Part shown: in pieces, positions 15,139 through 24,505 of the stretch
How positions within the stretch are numbered: position 1 is the first letter of the stretch
How the letters are laid out: every line of letters starts with the position of its first letter
DNA from: a bacterium
Lineage (GTDB): Bacteria > Verrucomicrobiota > Verrucomicrobiia > Limisphaerales > RI-55
DNA: 42,478 nucleotides
Assembly (NCBI GenBank): GCA_016124235.1
Contig: WGOC01000032.1
Span: 1-42,478 of the forward strand
Direction: 5' to 3'
Made by a program: the position numbers and the translations under genes
The notes under the pieces: model-generated
Told to the model about the DNA's origin: nothing
Seen by the model: the letters and a program-made list of their open reading frames with translations, nothing else
Database searches by the model: none

Positions 15139-16086
15139 ATGCTCGCGCCGAACTGCCGGCAAGTCTGGCCAGATCAATCCGACCGTGAATCATCGACTCT
15201 TGATCCGGGTAATCAGCCCGCGCCAGTGAACACGTCCCGAGCGATCGCCTTTTGGCAACTAGGCGCAGCCGTGTTCCTCTCGTCGCTCACCGCGCTCTTT
15301 GCGAAACTGATTCATCTGCCGGTGGTCGAAATCATTTTCTGGCGGTCTACCGTGGCTGCGTGCGCTTTGCTGGCCTTCCTCGTCATCACCCGATCGCCCA
15401 TTCGTTTGGCTGAACGTCGGGAATACTTTTTCTTTCTTGGGTCTGGCACGTTATTGGCCGCGCATTGGCTGACTTATTTTCATGCAATCCAGGTGTCCAC
15501 CGTCGCCATCGGTATCATCGCTCTCTACACCTACCCGATCATTTCGATCATCCTGGAGCCGTTCTTCGATCGCCAACGGCATCGTGTGTCCGATCTGCTC
15601 GTCGGCGTAATCGTATTTGTGGGTGTCGCTTTGATGGCGCCCAAGTTTGAACTATCAAACACGACCACCAAAGGCATCTGTTGGGGCGTATTTTCCGCCA
15701 GCATTTATTCTGTTCGCAATCTTCTGATCCGGCGGCATGTACGACACTATCCCGCACCGACGGTCATGCTTTATCAAGTCACCGCAACGGCTTTGGTTCT
15801 GTTGCCGGTTATGAGCCTTCGGTTTCAGATTTACGACGAGCGAACGGCCGGAAAGCTCGTACTGCTGGGCGTCATGTTCACCGCCGTGCACCACACGTTG
15901 TTCGCGGCGGTCTTGAAGCAATTCACGGTAAAAACAGCAAGTGTGATTGCCTCCATCCAACCAGTTATCGCCGGCACATTTGCGTGGCTGATCCTGGGCG
16001 AAGTCCCGACCTGGCGCGTCGCCATCGGAGGATGTGTTGTCATTGGCGCCGCCGTTCTCGAAACGAGCCGCAATGTCGGCAAATAA
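15139..16086 (+). CDS. EamA/DMT family transporter
   Basis: A 315-residue drug/metabolite transporter superfamily protein with about ten membrane helices, made of two EamA repeats. Recognisable parts include FLSSLTALFAKLIHLPVVEI and FWRS in the first repeat and, in the second, VKTASVIASIQPVIAGTFAW followed by LGEVPTW, the usual end of the EamA domain. I chose ATG 15139 because GGAG at 15127-15130 lies eight bases upstream, a rare clear Shine-Dalgarno in this window; an upstream TTG at 15073 lacks one. Members export amino acids, nucleotides or other metabolites, and the substrate is unknown. The stop codon at 16084-16086 overlaps the T tract of the terminator that serves the opposite strand. 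Confidence 0.85.
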   Translation: MLAPNCRQVWPDQSDRESSTLDPGNQPAPVNTSRAIAFWQLGAAVFLSSLTALFAKLIHLPVVEIIFWRSTVAACALLAFLVITRSPIRLAERREYFFFLGSGTLLAAHWLTYFHAIQVSTVAIGIIALYTYPIISIILEPFFDRQRHRVSDLLVGVIVFVGVALMAPKFELSNTTTKGICWGVFSASIYSVRNLLIRRHVRHYPAPTVMLYQVTATALVLLPVMSLRFQIYDERTAGKLVLLGVMFTAVHHTLFAAVLKQFTVKTASVIASIQPVIAGTFAWLILGEVPTWRVAIGGCVVIGAAVLETSRNVGK

Positions 16087-16109
16087 AAAGCCGGGCGTTG
16101 CCGCCCGGC
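16085..16109 (-). terminator. Rho-independent terminator of the Gfo/Idh/MocA gene
   Basis: A perfect 8-bp stem GCCGGGCG (16090-16097) and CGCCCGGC (16102-16109) closes a 4-base loop. Read on the minus strand it is followed by TTTTTATTT, the classical intrinsic terminator form. It ends 22 bases beyond the stop of the minus-strand oxidoreductase. On the plus strand no T run follows, so it mainly serves the minus strand. Confidence 0.85.
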
Positions 16110-16131
16110 CGTGAATGAAATTGCCAACGGG

Positions 16132-17472
16132 TTACAATACTTTGGTAATGCCCGGCAACGGAACTTCATACATCCCGTCCGGTCCCGGCAGGGACTTCGG
16201 CAGAGCGTCCCAGGCCAGCGTGTCAGGGAAATAATTCACCGTCGAATTGAGCGCCTGCTCCATGGTGATTTCCTTGCCCGAGTAAGTGCACATGCGACCC
16301 AGCAGCGCCGTCATCGTGCTCATGGCACCGTTGTGCGCTTCGTTGTAGTCCTCGTTGTTTCGGATCGCCGAGAACAAGTCGAGATGCTCCTGCTCATAGG
16401 GGTTGACATCGCCGTTGTCGCGGTGACGCCAGTTTTCATCACCAAAGATCCGATAGCCGGAGATATCCGCTCGTCCCTTGGTTCCATGCGCGTGCTCAGA
16501 CACGCTGTTCCAGCACCCGATAATGTGCCGACATTGGCTGTACATCCGGCTTTCGTCATCAAAGATGAATTCGACACAATGATGGTCGAAAATCTCGCCG
16601 TAGTCCTTACCTTTGCGGACCTGGACACCGCCCATGCCGTTCGCTCGCACCGGGTACTTGCCCTTGACCCAGTTGCCGACGTCGATGTTGTGAATGTGCT
16701 GTTCGTTGATGTGATCGCCGCACAACCAGACGAAGTAATACCAGTTGCGAAGCTGATACTCCATTTCCGTGAGCTTGCGACCATATTGCTTTTCCAAATC
16801 GGCCCGCGGATGCACCCACGGCGTGTTGCCGTTCCAGTAGACGCGCAGCGCCGTGATGTCGCCAATCGCGCCGTCATGGAGGCGCTTGATGGTTTCCAGA
16901 TAACCTTTTTGGTGATGGCGTTGCAAACCCACGCCAACTTTCAGCCCTTTCTTTTTCGATTCATCGGCGGCGGCCAGGAATTTCCGGATACCTGGGCCGT
17001 CAGTCCCGACCGGCTTTTCGGTGAAGATATTTTTGCCCTGTTTGACCGCTTCCTCGAATTGCATCGGTCGGAAGCCAGGCGGCGTCGCGAGAATCACCAC
17101 GTCCGCCAACGCGATCGCTTTCTTGTAAGCGTCAAATCCCAGGAACTGCCGGTCTTCGGGGACGTCCACGAGAGGGCCGTGTTGCTTCTTCAGATTCTCC
17201 AGGCTGCTCTTCAAATGGTCTTCAAAAACATCGGCCATGGCGACGAGCTTTACCGGCCCCAGAGTATGCGTCATGAGCGCCTGACTGGCCGCACCGGAGC
17301 CCCGCCCACCGCAACCGACGAGCGCAATTTTGAGTTCATCGCTGCTGGCCGCATGGGCAAGCCGTTCAATGGAAAGACCGGCCAACGTCGCGCCGGCGAC
17401 GGCGGCAGACGATGACTTCAGAAAACCTCGGCGAGTCAGGTTTCCCGTGGGGGTGGGCGTGGTTTCGTTCAT
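16132..17472 (-). CDS. Gfo/Idh/MocA family oxidoreductase with Tat signal
   Basis: A 446-residue NAD(P)-dependent oxidoreductase with a twin-arginine leader (LTRRGFLKSSSAAVAGATLA, residues 12-31), so it is exported folded with its cofactor. The Rossmann motif is LVGCGGRGSG (51-60) and the family EKP motif is TEKPVGTDGPG. The C-terminal half shows the secreted subfamily pattern (NTPWVHPRADLEKQ, WYYFVWLCGDHINEQHIHNI) common in Verrucomicrobiota and Planctomycetota. Such proteins oxidise, reduce or hydrolyse sugar derivatives, some by transient NAD-dependent oxidation. No sugar-specific neighbour is present, so the substrate is unknown. It ends at a strong hairpin terminator. Confidence 0.88.
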   Translation of the reverse strand: MNETTPTPTGNLTRRGFLKSSSAAVAGATLAGLSIERLAHAASSDELKIALVGCGGRGSGAASQALMTHTLGPVKLVAMADVFEDHLKSSLENLKKQHGPLVDVPEDRQFLGFDAYKKAIALADVVILATPPGFRPMQFEEAVKQGKNIFTEKPVGTDGPGIRKFLAAADESKKKGLKVGVGLQRHHQKGYLETIKRLHDGAIGDITALRVYWNGNTPWVHPRADLEKQYGRKLTEMEYQLRNWYYFVWLCGDHINEQHIHNIDVGNWVKGKYPVRANGMGGVQVRKGKDYGEIFDHHCVEFIFDDESRMYSQCRHIIGCWNSVSEHAHGTKGRADISGYRIFGDENWRHRDNGDVNPYEQEHLDLFSAIRNNEDYNEAHNGAMSTMTALLGRMCTYSGKEITMEQALNSTVNYFPDTLAWDALPKSLPGPDGMYEVPLPGITKVL

Positions 17473-17661
17473 AAGCGTGAATTTGTGTTAAAAGTATGAC
17501 CGTTCGACGCCCGGCTTTGCCAAACCTATTCAGCGGACGACGATCAGTGAGTAAGAAGAATGTGAAATAAATCTGGCGCGTTGTCGACACCTTAGCCGTT
17601 TTGCGCCAAGGAAGGTTGCATTCCCGCCAAACGGCAGGCATTTCCCAGCGAGTTTCACCTG

Positions 17662-18096
17662 TCAGGAGGCCTTCTTTTCAAGCCAGTTTTGCCCCAGCTT
17701 CATGATGTTGTGATAGCTGATCACACGTTCGGCGAGCGGGAAGATCAAGCGCTCCTCCTTGTCGAAATGTTTGCGGGCACCGACAACCGCGTCACCCAGA
17801 AGTTTGCGGGCCAACTTGATGCCGCGGGCGGATCGGACCGCACTCAGGTGTTTCTCGATCAGTTCGTGTTCCTCGTGAAACGTCTCCCGATGGCCCATTT
17901 GCTCGATCGAGTCGTCCAGGTAATTCATCAACAATTCGTCCTCCGACTTCGAATGCTGGACCAACATGCTTTCCAACAGGTCCGCCATCACGCGGATTTC
18001 GCCGAGGGTCTTTAACCCACTTATCGAGGTTTCAATATGATCGAACAGCGTGTGAAAAACCACGTGTTCGGCCAACAGGGCGTCCGTAATCTTCAT
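17662..18096 (-). CDS. Hemerythrin HHE domain protein
   Basis: A 144-residue four-helix protein with the two HHE repeats of the hemerythrin family. Candidate iron ligands are His11, His15, His48 with Glu52 (QHSKSEDE), His74/77 (FHEEHELIE) and His110 with Glu114 (KHFDKEE). These bind a non-haem di-iron centre. Relatives sense or carry oxygen, protect against nitrosative stress or repair iron-sulfur clusters. It is a single-domain cytosolic protein with no signalling domain fused. The gene stands alone on the minus strand, nearly 190 bases upstream of the oxidoreductase and divergent from the propeller gene. Confidence 0.88.
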   Translation of the reverse strand: MKITDALLAEHVVFHTLFDHIETSISGLKTLGEIRVMADLLESMLVQHSKSEDELLMNYLDDSIEQMGHRETFHEEHELIEKHLSAVRSARGIKLARKLLGDAVVGARKHFDKEERLIFPLAERVISYHNIMKLGQNWLEKKAS

Positions 18097-18322
18097 GTGA
18101 ACTTCAGTCTACTTTTAATGTGAGAATCGATTCGCTTCGCAGCGGTGACAAGCCTGGACTCGCCGGCTCTTTGACAAAAAGCCAGAGTCACAACATGAAC
18201 CAGAAGACGGCATCGCGGGTTCCGCCGCCAACCGAATTTTGGCGAATGAATGCGTGGCGGCCGGCTGGCTTTTCTTTATCTTCGGCAAAAGCACGAGACC
18301 GCCTAAACTCAATTGATCATTC

Positions 18323-20761
18323 ATGAATTTGCACGCCAGAGATAAGACCTTGCGATACTACTTTTGCTACATTGTAGCGTTTGTTTCGATCGGCCAATTC
18401 TACGCCGATGCCACGCTGGCGGAACAAGACTGGCCACGATTCCGGGGGCCTAATGGATCGGGCATTTCGGCCAACGGATCATTTCCCACCGTGTTTGGAC
18501 CGGAAACAAATGTCGTCTGGCAAACTCCACTGCCTCCAGGTCACTCCTCCCCGTGCGTCTCGAAAGACCACATTTTTTTGACTGCGTTTGAAAACAACGA
18601 ATTGCTCACGATCGGCATCGATAGTGGCACCGGGAATGTCCTTTGGCGAAAGTCCGTTGCTCCCACGTCCATCGAACAAGGCGGCAGCCAGAACGGCAGC
18701 CCCGCGAGCTCGACGCCCTGCACGGATGGACAGCGTGTTTACGTGTATTTCGGTTCTTTCGGCCTGCTTTGTTATGATTTCGCCGGCAGGGAAATCTGGC
18801 GCAAACCGCTGCCCGTTCCGATCACTCAACACGGCGCCTCGACGTCGCCGATCTGCGTTGGCGATCGCGTCATTCTCGTCTCAGACCAGGACGTTGGCTC
18901 CTACGCTATGGCTTTGGATTCGGCGACGGGCCGCGAACTTTGGAAAACGGAGCGACCGGGATACCGCCGCGGTTTTGCCACGCCTGTTCTTTGGCCAGAA
19001 GATCACCCGACCCAATTTATCGTGCCGGGAACTCTGCGATTAAACGCTTACTCGCTGACCGATGGCAGCGCGAAATGGCAGGTCCACGGTCTGCCGAATG
19101 AAATGGTTAGTTCCGCGATCGTCGGGGATGACCTGATTTACGTCGCCGGTTGGACTCCAGGGTCGGGCGTTCGCGCGATGCCAGATTTCAACGGCTTGCT
19201 CAAAAAGGGCGACCAGAACGGAGACGGAAAACTATCACGCGACGAAGCGCCCGCCGGCCCGGCGCGCAATCACTTCGTGTACATCGACGCGAATAAGGAC
19301 GGCCTGATTGATCGCGAGGAATGGCAGACTTTGGCTAAGATTTTCGATTCATCGCGGAACGCACTCCTGGCCGTGCGTCCCGGCGGACAGGGCGATATTA
19401 CAGACACCGACGTGGTCTGGACTTTCGAACGCGGGCTGCCGTATTGCCCGTCGCCGTTGTTTTATCGCGGTCGCCTTTATCTGGTGAAGAATGGAGGCCT
19501 CGCATCGTGTTTTGACGGGAAGACGGGAAAAGTCGTGTTCCACGAAGAACGAATCGGTGCGCTCGGCGATTATTACGCATCCCCCATCGCCGCCGATGGC
19601 AAAGTGCTGATGATCTCGCAACCCGGTACGGCGGTCGTTCTCCGGGATGGCAATCAACTCGACATCATCGCCCACAACAAACTCAGCGAGTCGGTCATGG
19701 CAACGCCGGCTGTTGTTGGGCGGACTCTTTACGTTCGCACTGACGGCCATCTTTGGGCCTTCGCCGACAAAGGCGAATCGCAAACCAGTTCGCCGGACAA
19801 TTCAACGAGTTTGCAAGCTGGCATCGCCGCCCGTTATCCTGGCGATCGCGGCATCGCCTCCGATCCGAATGTAATCTTCGCCGAGGATTTTGAAGAATCG
19901 TCCGTTCCGGAAATGCAAAAGCGCTGGGAAACGGTGACGCAGGGCGATCAGATGGAATTCTCAACCGACACGCCGGCGGGCAGTAGTGGACGACATTCTT
20001 TGCTCATGACGCACATCGGCGGCAAAGGAACAGGCGGGCATTTGTATCGCCGTCTTCAACCAGGCTTCGACAAATTGTATGCTCGCTTTTACGTGAAGTT
20101 TGATCCCGACTGCGCGCCCATCCACCACTTCGGCACCTGCCTCGGCGGCAACAATCCGTCCACGCCGTGGCCGTCAGTGAAAGCCGGCATTCGGCAGCCC
20201 GGCGATAAGACTTTTTGGGTGGGCATCGAACCGTTCGGCGAAAAATGGGTTTGGGACTACTACACCTATTGGGGCGAAATGCGGGGCAGCCCGCCGCGCG
20301 GTCAGACTTGGGGCAACAGTTTTGTCCGCGATGATTCACTGAAAGTTCGTCGCGGCGAGTGGACCTGTGTGGAAATGATGATCAAGATGAACCACGTGGG
20401 CGATACCGACGGCGAACTTGCGCTGTGGATCGATGGCCGACCGGTCAGTCACTTGGGCAAGGGCTTTCCGAAAGGACTTTGGACGTTCGACAAGTTTACG
20501 CCCGGCAAAGGCGGTCAGGGAATCCGGTGGGACGACGCAAAGAACGGCCGCGTGGATTTTGATGTTCCGGAGGGCGGTGCGCCGTTCGAGGGCTTTCGCT
20601 GGCGCACGGTCGAAGACCTGAACATCAATTTCGTCTGGCTCTACGTTTACATCACCGACGCCCCGAAAGATCACGTCAGCAAAGTCTGTTTTGATGACGT
20701 GGTTGTGGCGACCGAATACATCGGACCGTTGGTCAAACAACCTGCGCCGCCGGCGAACTGA
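18323..20761 (+). CDS. Secreted PQQ-like beta-propeller protein with EF-hands and C-terminal lectin/lyase-like domain
   Basis: An 812-residue exported protein. A signal-like hydrophobic stretch (about residues 11-33) precedes WPRFRGPNGSGIS, the typical opening of verrucomicrobial and planctomycetal PQQ-like propellers. Repeats of the 'D..TG...W' type occur (DSGTGNVLWRK, DSATGRELWKTE, DGKTGKVVFHEE). Inserted in the propeller are two canonical EF-hand loops, DQNGDGKLSRDE (297-308) and DANKDGLIDREE (322-333), suggesting calcium binding. From about residue 517 a second, unrelated domain follows (FAEDFEESSVPEMQKRWE, then RFYVKFD and GELALWIDGRPVSHLG), rich in aromatic strands as in concanavalin-like or polysaccharide-lyase-like jelly rolls. 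I infer an envelope or secreted carbohydrate-binding protein. PQQ enzymatic activity is not implied. Confidence 0.8.
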   Translation: MNLHARDKTLRYYFCYIVAFVSIGQFYADATLAEQDWPRFRGPNGSGISANGSFPTVFGPETNVVWQTPLPPGHSSPCVSKDHIFLTAFENNELLTIGIDSGTGNVLWRKSVAPTSIEQGGSQNGSPASSTPCTDGQRVYVYFGSFGLLCYDFAGREIWRKPLPVPITQHGASTSPICVGDRVILVSDQDVGSYAMALDSATGRELWKTERPGYRRGFATPVLWPEDHPTQFIVPGTLRLNAYSLTDGSAKWQVHGLPNEMVSSAIVGDDLIYVAGWTPGSGVRAMPDFNGLLKKGDQNGDGKLSRDEAPAGPARNHFVYIDANKDGLIDREEWQTLAKIFDSSRNALLAVRPGGQGDITDTDVVWTFERGLPYCPSPLFYRGRLYLVKNGGLASCFDGKTGKVVFHEERIGALGDYYASPIAADGKVLMISQPGTAVVLRDGNQLDIIAHNKLSESVMATPAVVGRTLYVRTDGHLWAFADKGESQTSSPDNSTSLQAGIAARYPGDRGIASDPNVIFAEDFEESSVPEMQKRWETVTQGDQMEFSTDTPAGSSGRHSLLMTHIGGKGTGGHLYRRLQPGFDKLYARFYVKFDPDCAPIHHFGTCLGGNNPSTPWPSVKAGIRQPGDKTFWVGIEPFGEKWVWDYYTYWGEMRGSPPRGQTWGNSFVRDDSLKVRRGEWTCVEMMIKMNHVGDTDGELALWIDGRPVSHLGKGFPKGLWTFDKFTPGKGGQGIRWDDAKNGRVDFDVPEGGAPFEGFRWRTVEDLNINFVWLYVYITDAPKDHVSKVCFDDVVVATEYIGPLVKQPAPPAN

Positions 20762-20990
20762 GCACTTCCAACGCTTGCAAAGACGCGGCGGTACGCGTTT
20801 CGACGCCGAGCTTCGAAAAGATTTCCAGCATGTGTTTTTTTTACGGTCGCCTCGCTGATGCCGAGAATCGTCGCGATGTCGCCGTTCGTCCTTCCCTGTG
20901 CAATCCAAAGCAACGTTTCAGCGACGCGTGAAGTCAGGCCAAGCGCGGTTTCGAGCGAAATGTCTGCCATCTCGCTTTCGCACTGCGCGG
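20733..20990 (-). pseudogene. LuxR-type HTH regulator remnant, N-truncated and frameshifted
   Basis: The minus strand encodes a LuxR/GerE helix-turn-helix: ALGLTSRVAETLLWIAQGRT, then NGDIATILGISEATVKK. At an 8-base A run (plus-strand T run 20835-20842) the frame breaks. Deleting one base restores the family C-terminus HMLEIFSKLGVETRTAASLQ followed by ALEVLSSPAAQVV, ending at TGA 20735-20733. The restored end overlaps the tail of the propeller gene by 29 bases. No receiver or sensor domain precedes the HTH; upstream the sequence is antisense to a cupin remnant, so the N-terminus is lost. The frameshift alone could be a homopolymer sequencing error, but the truncation could not. The right edge (about 20945-20990) is approximate. 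Confidence 0.75.
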
Positions 20991-21246
20991 AAGCATCCAC
21001 ACCTATCGGAACAACTCGGATCGGCCTTGCCGGTTCTGGATGTTGGCCACACCCGCCGGAATTGAGTCTTTCTTCACTCGGATAGATCGGGAATGCGGCA
21101 ATGATTCACCACCCGATGTGAAGAAGGTTGCCAACTTGTGCCAGCAACACGGCATCTACCTGGTCCCGCCAGGAGAATTGCACGAAAAAGCTAACCGCAC
21201 ACAAACCGAACGCGGACATCCATCGCTACTTCAATTGCTGAAGTAA
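20986..21246 (+). pseudogene. 3' remnant of a cupin-domain gene
   Basis: Plus-strand translation gives RGSIHTYRNNSDRPCRFWML followed by ATPAGIESFF, matching the end of single-domain cupins (PRG-x-x-H-x-(F/Y)-x-N, then TPAG-x-E-x-FF). It then runs on to PPDVKKVANLCQQHGIYLVPPGE, the usual tail of this cupin type. The first half of the cupin barrel is absent; at the left edge the sequence passes into the LuxR remnant on the other strand. The stop (TAA 21244-21246) overlaps the 3' end of the TPR gene by 21 bases. An internal ATG at 21040 could give a short product, but this would not fold as a cupin. Confidence 0.7.
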
Positions 21247-24200
21247 TTTTTGAGCTGCTCGCTTTTGGGCGTCTGTTAATTGCAGTGACAACGCCTTGTT
21301 GATGGCCTGGCGCGCGTCCGCGACTTGCTTGGTTTCGGCCCGGGAGCGTCCCAGCAGCAGGAATAATTCGCCGTCGCTGCCGAGGTTTCGCGAAGCTTCC
21401 TGCAGCATGTCGCCCGCATAGCGGTAGTCCTTGCGACTGAAAGCAACTTGTCCCAACACCTTTGCCATCTCGGGGTCGTTGACATCCACCTGCCGAACTT
21501 CCCGCGCCAACTTCTCCGCGCGATCAGCGCCATCTGGTCGATCGGCGAGCATCATGGCCAGGGTGCGCTTTGCCGGCAGAAATTGGGGATACTTTTTGAG
21601 CAATTCATCGAGACCGCTCACCGCACCATCGGCATCACCCTCAACTGCTCGCGAACGGGCTTTCAGGTAGTCGGCCAGCAGTTCTCCCGGCTGCGTCGCG
21701 GCAAGGAGTTGTTTGGCTTCCGCCGACAGCGGCACCGGATTCCCATTCTGGCAATAGTCAATCAGCTTGAGTTGTACTTCGGCGCGAGCGCTGTCGGTCA
21801 CTTTCTTCAGTGCGTCTTTCGCGGCAGCCAGCCGTCCCACCGCAATGGCGGCCTGCGCAAAGGCAAACTGTGCTTGCGGATCATTGCCAGAGCCCGAAAG
21901 CGAGTCCTGCATCAATGCGTATGACCAAGAATAATCGCCGGCTACGTAGGCGATTCGCCCAATTTCGTGCAGATTCGCGGGATCATTTTTGACCAAGTCG
22001 CGGGCCTTCCGCGCGATATTGAGGGCTTCGCTGGAATTGCCTTGAGCCGCGGCGACCCGTGCCTGGCCAATCAAGGGAGTGACCGCTTCCGGATTTGCCG
22101 CCTGCGCCTGCTTGTAAGTGTTCATCGCGGCGTTCCAATCCTGAGCGGCTTCCTGGGCTCGTCCCAACCGCGACAACAGGATAACATCGGATTTATGAGC
22201 GCTTTCAAATTGCTCGAGCTGCTTGAGCGCTTTGGGGTTGCTTTCCGTGACGTTTGCATCGAGCACGTCGAGACGTTCATCAGCCTGTTTGCGCCACTCG
22301 GCTTTGGGCTCCAGACGAACAGCGAGATGCAGCGCCGCCCGCGCTTGGCTCTCGTGCCCCATCGCGTAGTGGGCCATGCCAACGTGATATTGCACCTCGG
22401 CGTTCTGCGAAAGTTTGCCCGCACTTTCCTCCAGATAGACCAGGGCCTGAGAATATTCGCCGCGGTGGTAAAGAATCCAACCAAGGGTGTCCGCGATACT
22501 TGGATTGTTCGGTTGCAAGTCTCGCGACTTGCGGGCGAGTTCGTAGGCGCGATCGAGTTTGTTCAACTTTTCTGAATATAAATAAGCCAGATTGTTCAGT
22601 GCAGCACCGGACGAATCATTAACCTTGAGCATGCGTTCGTACGTCGCGGCCGCTTCCTCATTGTTGCCGCCTTCGCCGTAGATGACAGCGAGTTGCATCA
22701 GGGCGCGAAGATCGTCCGGCTTATTCTCCAGCAGCTGTTTCAAGCTCGAAATGGCGCTCTCCCGGCGATCCGAGTCATCGTAGAACTTCGCCAAGTCCAG
22801 ATACGCCGGCTGATAATCAGGATCCAACTCGATCGCTTTCTTCAATTCGGCTTCGCCGGACTTGTAGTCTTTTGCCTTAAGCTGGGCGCCGCCAAGCAAC
22901 GCGTGGGCTTGGGGCGATTTTGGCAGTTGATCGACCAGCTTCTGCGCCCGCGCGATGGCCGGTGCGGTGTTGGACACCGCGAGATCGAGCGACACTAATT
23001 GCGCCACCGCGGGAATGTAGTCCGATTGAAGTGAGAGGGCTTTTTCAAACGCCGTCCTTGCCTTGGGCTCGTCCTTGTTCGCCAGCCGAATCACGCCGAG
23101 GCTCATGGGGCCGACCGGATCGTCGGTGAATCGACGTTCATAGTCCTGAAATACCTGCACGGCTCGGTCCCATTCACCGCGCGAAAGATAAGCTTCGCCC
23201 AAGAGCTGGTAAACCGGGCGCACCATTGCATTCGTCGAGATGTAACGCTGCAGGAAGTTGACGGCTTCCGCCGACTGCCCGCGGGCCAGGTATAATTTGC
23301 CGCGCAACAAAATGATCTGCGGCGAATTGGGATCCAACTCGTATGCACGATCCACCCGGATCAGGGCCTGGGCTGGGTTTCGATTTGCCAGACTGACGAG
23401 TGCCGCTTGGTATTGGAGCTGAGGCGAATTGCCAAATTGCGAGATCACTTGATCCATGATCGTTCCCGCCTGGTCTGGCTCATGATTGGCCAACGCCAAC
23501 TGCGCCTGCATCACGCGGGCATCGATGTTGATGGGATCACGCGTTAAAATGGCGTTCAGTTCCTGATCAACCTTTTTGTAATCTTTGGCGACAAAGGCGA
23601 CCTGCGCTTCACGCAGGCGTGCTGGCACGTAATCCGGTGCTTCCTTGATCAATTTGTCCAATGCGGCTTGGGCCTCATTCGTTGAGCCGCGTTGTGCCAG
23701 AAAGTTGATGTACTGCAGCTGTCGTGTTGAACGCGGTGGCGAAAGTTCGGCGGACTTGGCGAGCGCGGCTTCCCCGGCGGTGATGTTTGATTGCGACAGG
23801 TAGACACCCGCGAGCACGAACTGCGCGGCAGCCAGATCTGGAGCTGATTTCGCCGCCTTCGTCGCCAGCGAAAGCGCCTCGCTGGGATTTCTGAGTTTGA
23901 GGGCCGTGACCGCCTCGGCGGCATCGTAGATCGGCAGGTTTCCCTGCTGTGCCCGCAGTTGATTAAGTTCCTTTTTGAAAGCTTCGGCGGAGGTCTGATC
24001 ATTTACCAGGTCGGTCAACAGAAAGACGGCGTCCTCCAAGGTCGGATCCATGGCAAGGGCCTTCCGGGCATTCTCGCGGGCGGCATCAAATTTCTTGGCG
24101 CCAGCGAGCAAGGTGCCCATCCGCGCAAAGACGCGCGGGTCTTTGGTGCCGAGCTCGATCGCCGTGTTGTATGCCTGCGTGGCCAATATCAGCACACCGT

Positions 24201-24459
24201 CTTCAAAATAAATATGCCCGAGCTGAGCAATCGCATGTGTATTTTTGGGATCCAGCTTCGCAACCGCGAGGTATTCGAGCCGCGCCTTGTCATAGTCGCC
24301 GGTTGCGTAAAATTCATCAGCCTTGGTTGCGTGCCGGGAGATCTTGCTTTCCTTCGAACAGCCAACTCCGAAGAAAGCTAACATTGCCAAAAGAATTACG
24401 AGCGTCGCTTGCGTAATCCAGGGTCCGGTTGAGTTTGAATCTTGGCTGAAGAGTTTCAT
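21226..24459 (-). CDS. PrsT-like TPR-repeat lipoprotein (exosortase-associated)
   Basis: From ATG 24459 this is 1077 residues. It opens with a lipoprotein signal: hydrophobic helix 16-30, then lipobox FGVGC with Cys34. The rest is a continuous array of tetratricopeptide repeats (for example ADEFYATGDYDKARLEYLAV, YLSRGEWDRAVQVFQDYERR, LYLARGQSAEAVNFLQRYIS), well over twenty copies. Length, lipoprotein anchor and adjacency to an exosortase match the PEP-CTERM system TPR lipoproteins called PrsT. They are thought to assist export or assembly of extracellular polysaccharide and exosortase-processed proteins. The frame is open to 24549, but that start would overlap the exosortase gene and bury the signal peptide, so 24459 is preferred. 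Confidence 0.8.
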   Translation of the reverse strand: MKLFSQDSNSTGPWITQATLVILLAMLAFFGVGCSKESKISRHATKADEFYATGDYDKARLEYLAVAKLDPKNTHAIAQLGHIYFEDGVLILATQAYNTAIELGTKDPRVFARMGTLLAGAKKFDAARENARKALAMDPTLEDAVFLLTDLVNDQTSAEAFKKELNQLRAQQGNLPIYDAAEAVTALKLRNPSEALSLATKAAKSAPDLAAAQFVLAGVYLSQSNITAGEAALAKSAELSPPRSTRQLQYINFLAQRGSTNEAQAALDKLIKEAPDYVPARLREAQVAFVAKDYKKVDQELNAILTRDPINIDARVMQAQLALANHEPDQAGTIMDQVISQFGNSPQLQYQAALVSLANRNPAQALIRVDRAYELDPNSPQIILLRGKLYLARGQSAEAVNFLQRYISTNAMVRPVYQLLGEAYLSRGEWDRAVQVFQDYERRFTDDPVGPMSLGVIRLANKDEPKARTAFEKALSLQSDYIPAVAQLVSLDLAVSNTAPAIARAQKLVDQLPKSPQAHALLGGAQLKAKDYKSGEAELKKAIELDPDYQPAYLDLAKFYDDSDRRESAISSLKQLLENKPDDLRALMQLAVIYGEGGNNEEAAATYERMLKVNDSSGAALNNLAYLYSEKLNKLDRAYELARKSRDLQPNNPSIADTLGWILYHRGEYSQALVYLEESAGKLSQNAEVQYHVGMAHYAMGHESQARAALHLAVRLEPKAEWRKQADERLDVLDANVTESNPKALKQLEQFESAHKSDVILLSRLGRAQEAAQDWNAAMNTYKQAQAANPEAVTPLIGQARVAAAQGNSSEALNIARKARDLVKNDPANLHEIGRIAYVAGDYSWSYALMQDSLSGSGNDPQAQFAFAQAAIAVGRLAAAKDALKKVTDSARAEVQLKLIDYCQNGNPVPLSAEAKQLLAATQPGELLADYLKARSRAVEGDADGAVSGLDELLKKYPQFLPAKRTLAMMLADRPDGADRAEKLAREVRQVDVNDPEMAKVLGQVAFSRKDYRYAGDMLQEASRNLGSDGELFLLLGRSRAETKQVADARQAINKALSLQLTDAQKRAAQKLLQQLK

Positions 24460-24505
24460 GAAAGGGAATCTAAAAGCATTTCGAGGCACGCCAAACGCGA
24501 GGTGA

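Noticed and set aside
16111..17415. Long plus-strand open frame (434 codons) opposite the Gfo/Idh/MocA gene
   Set aside because: It is antisense to a gene with full family motifs and a terminator; the translation shows no family pattern and arises from codon bias of the true gene.
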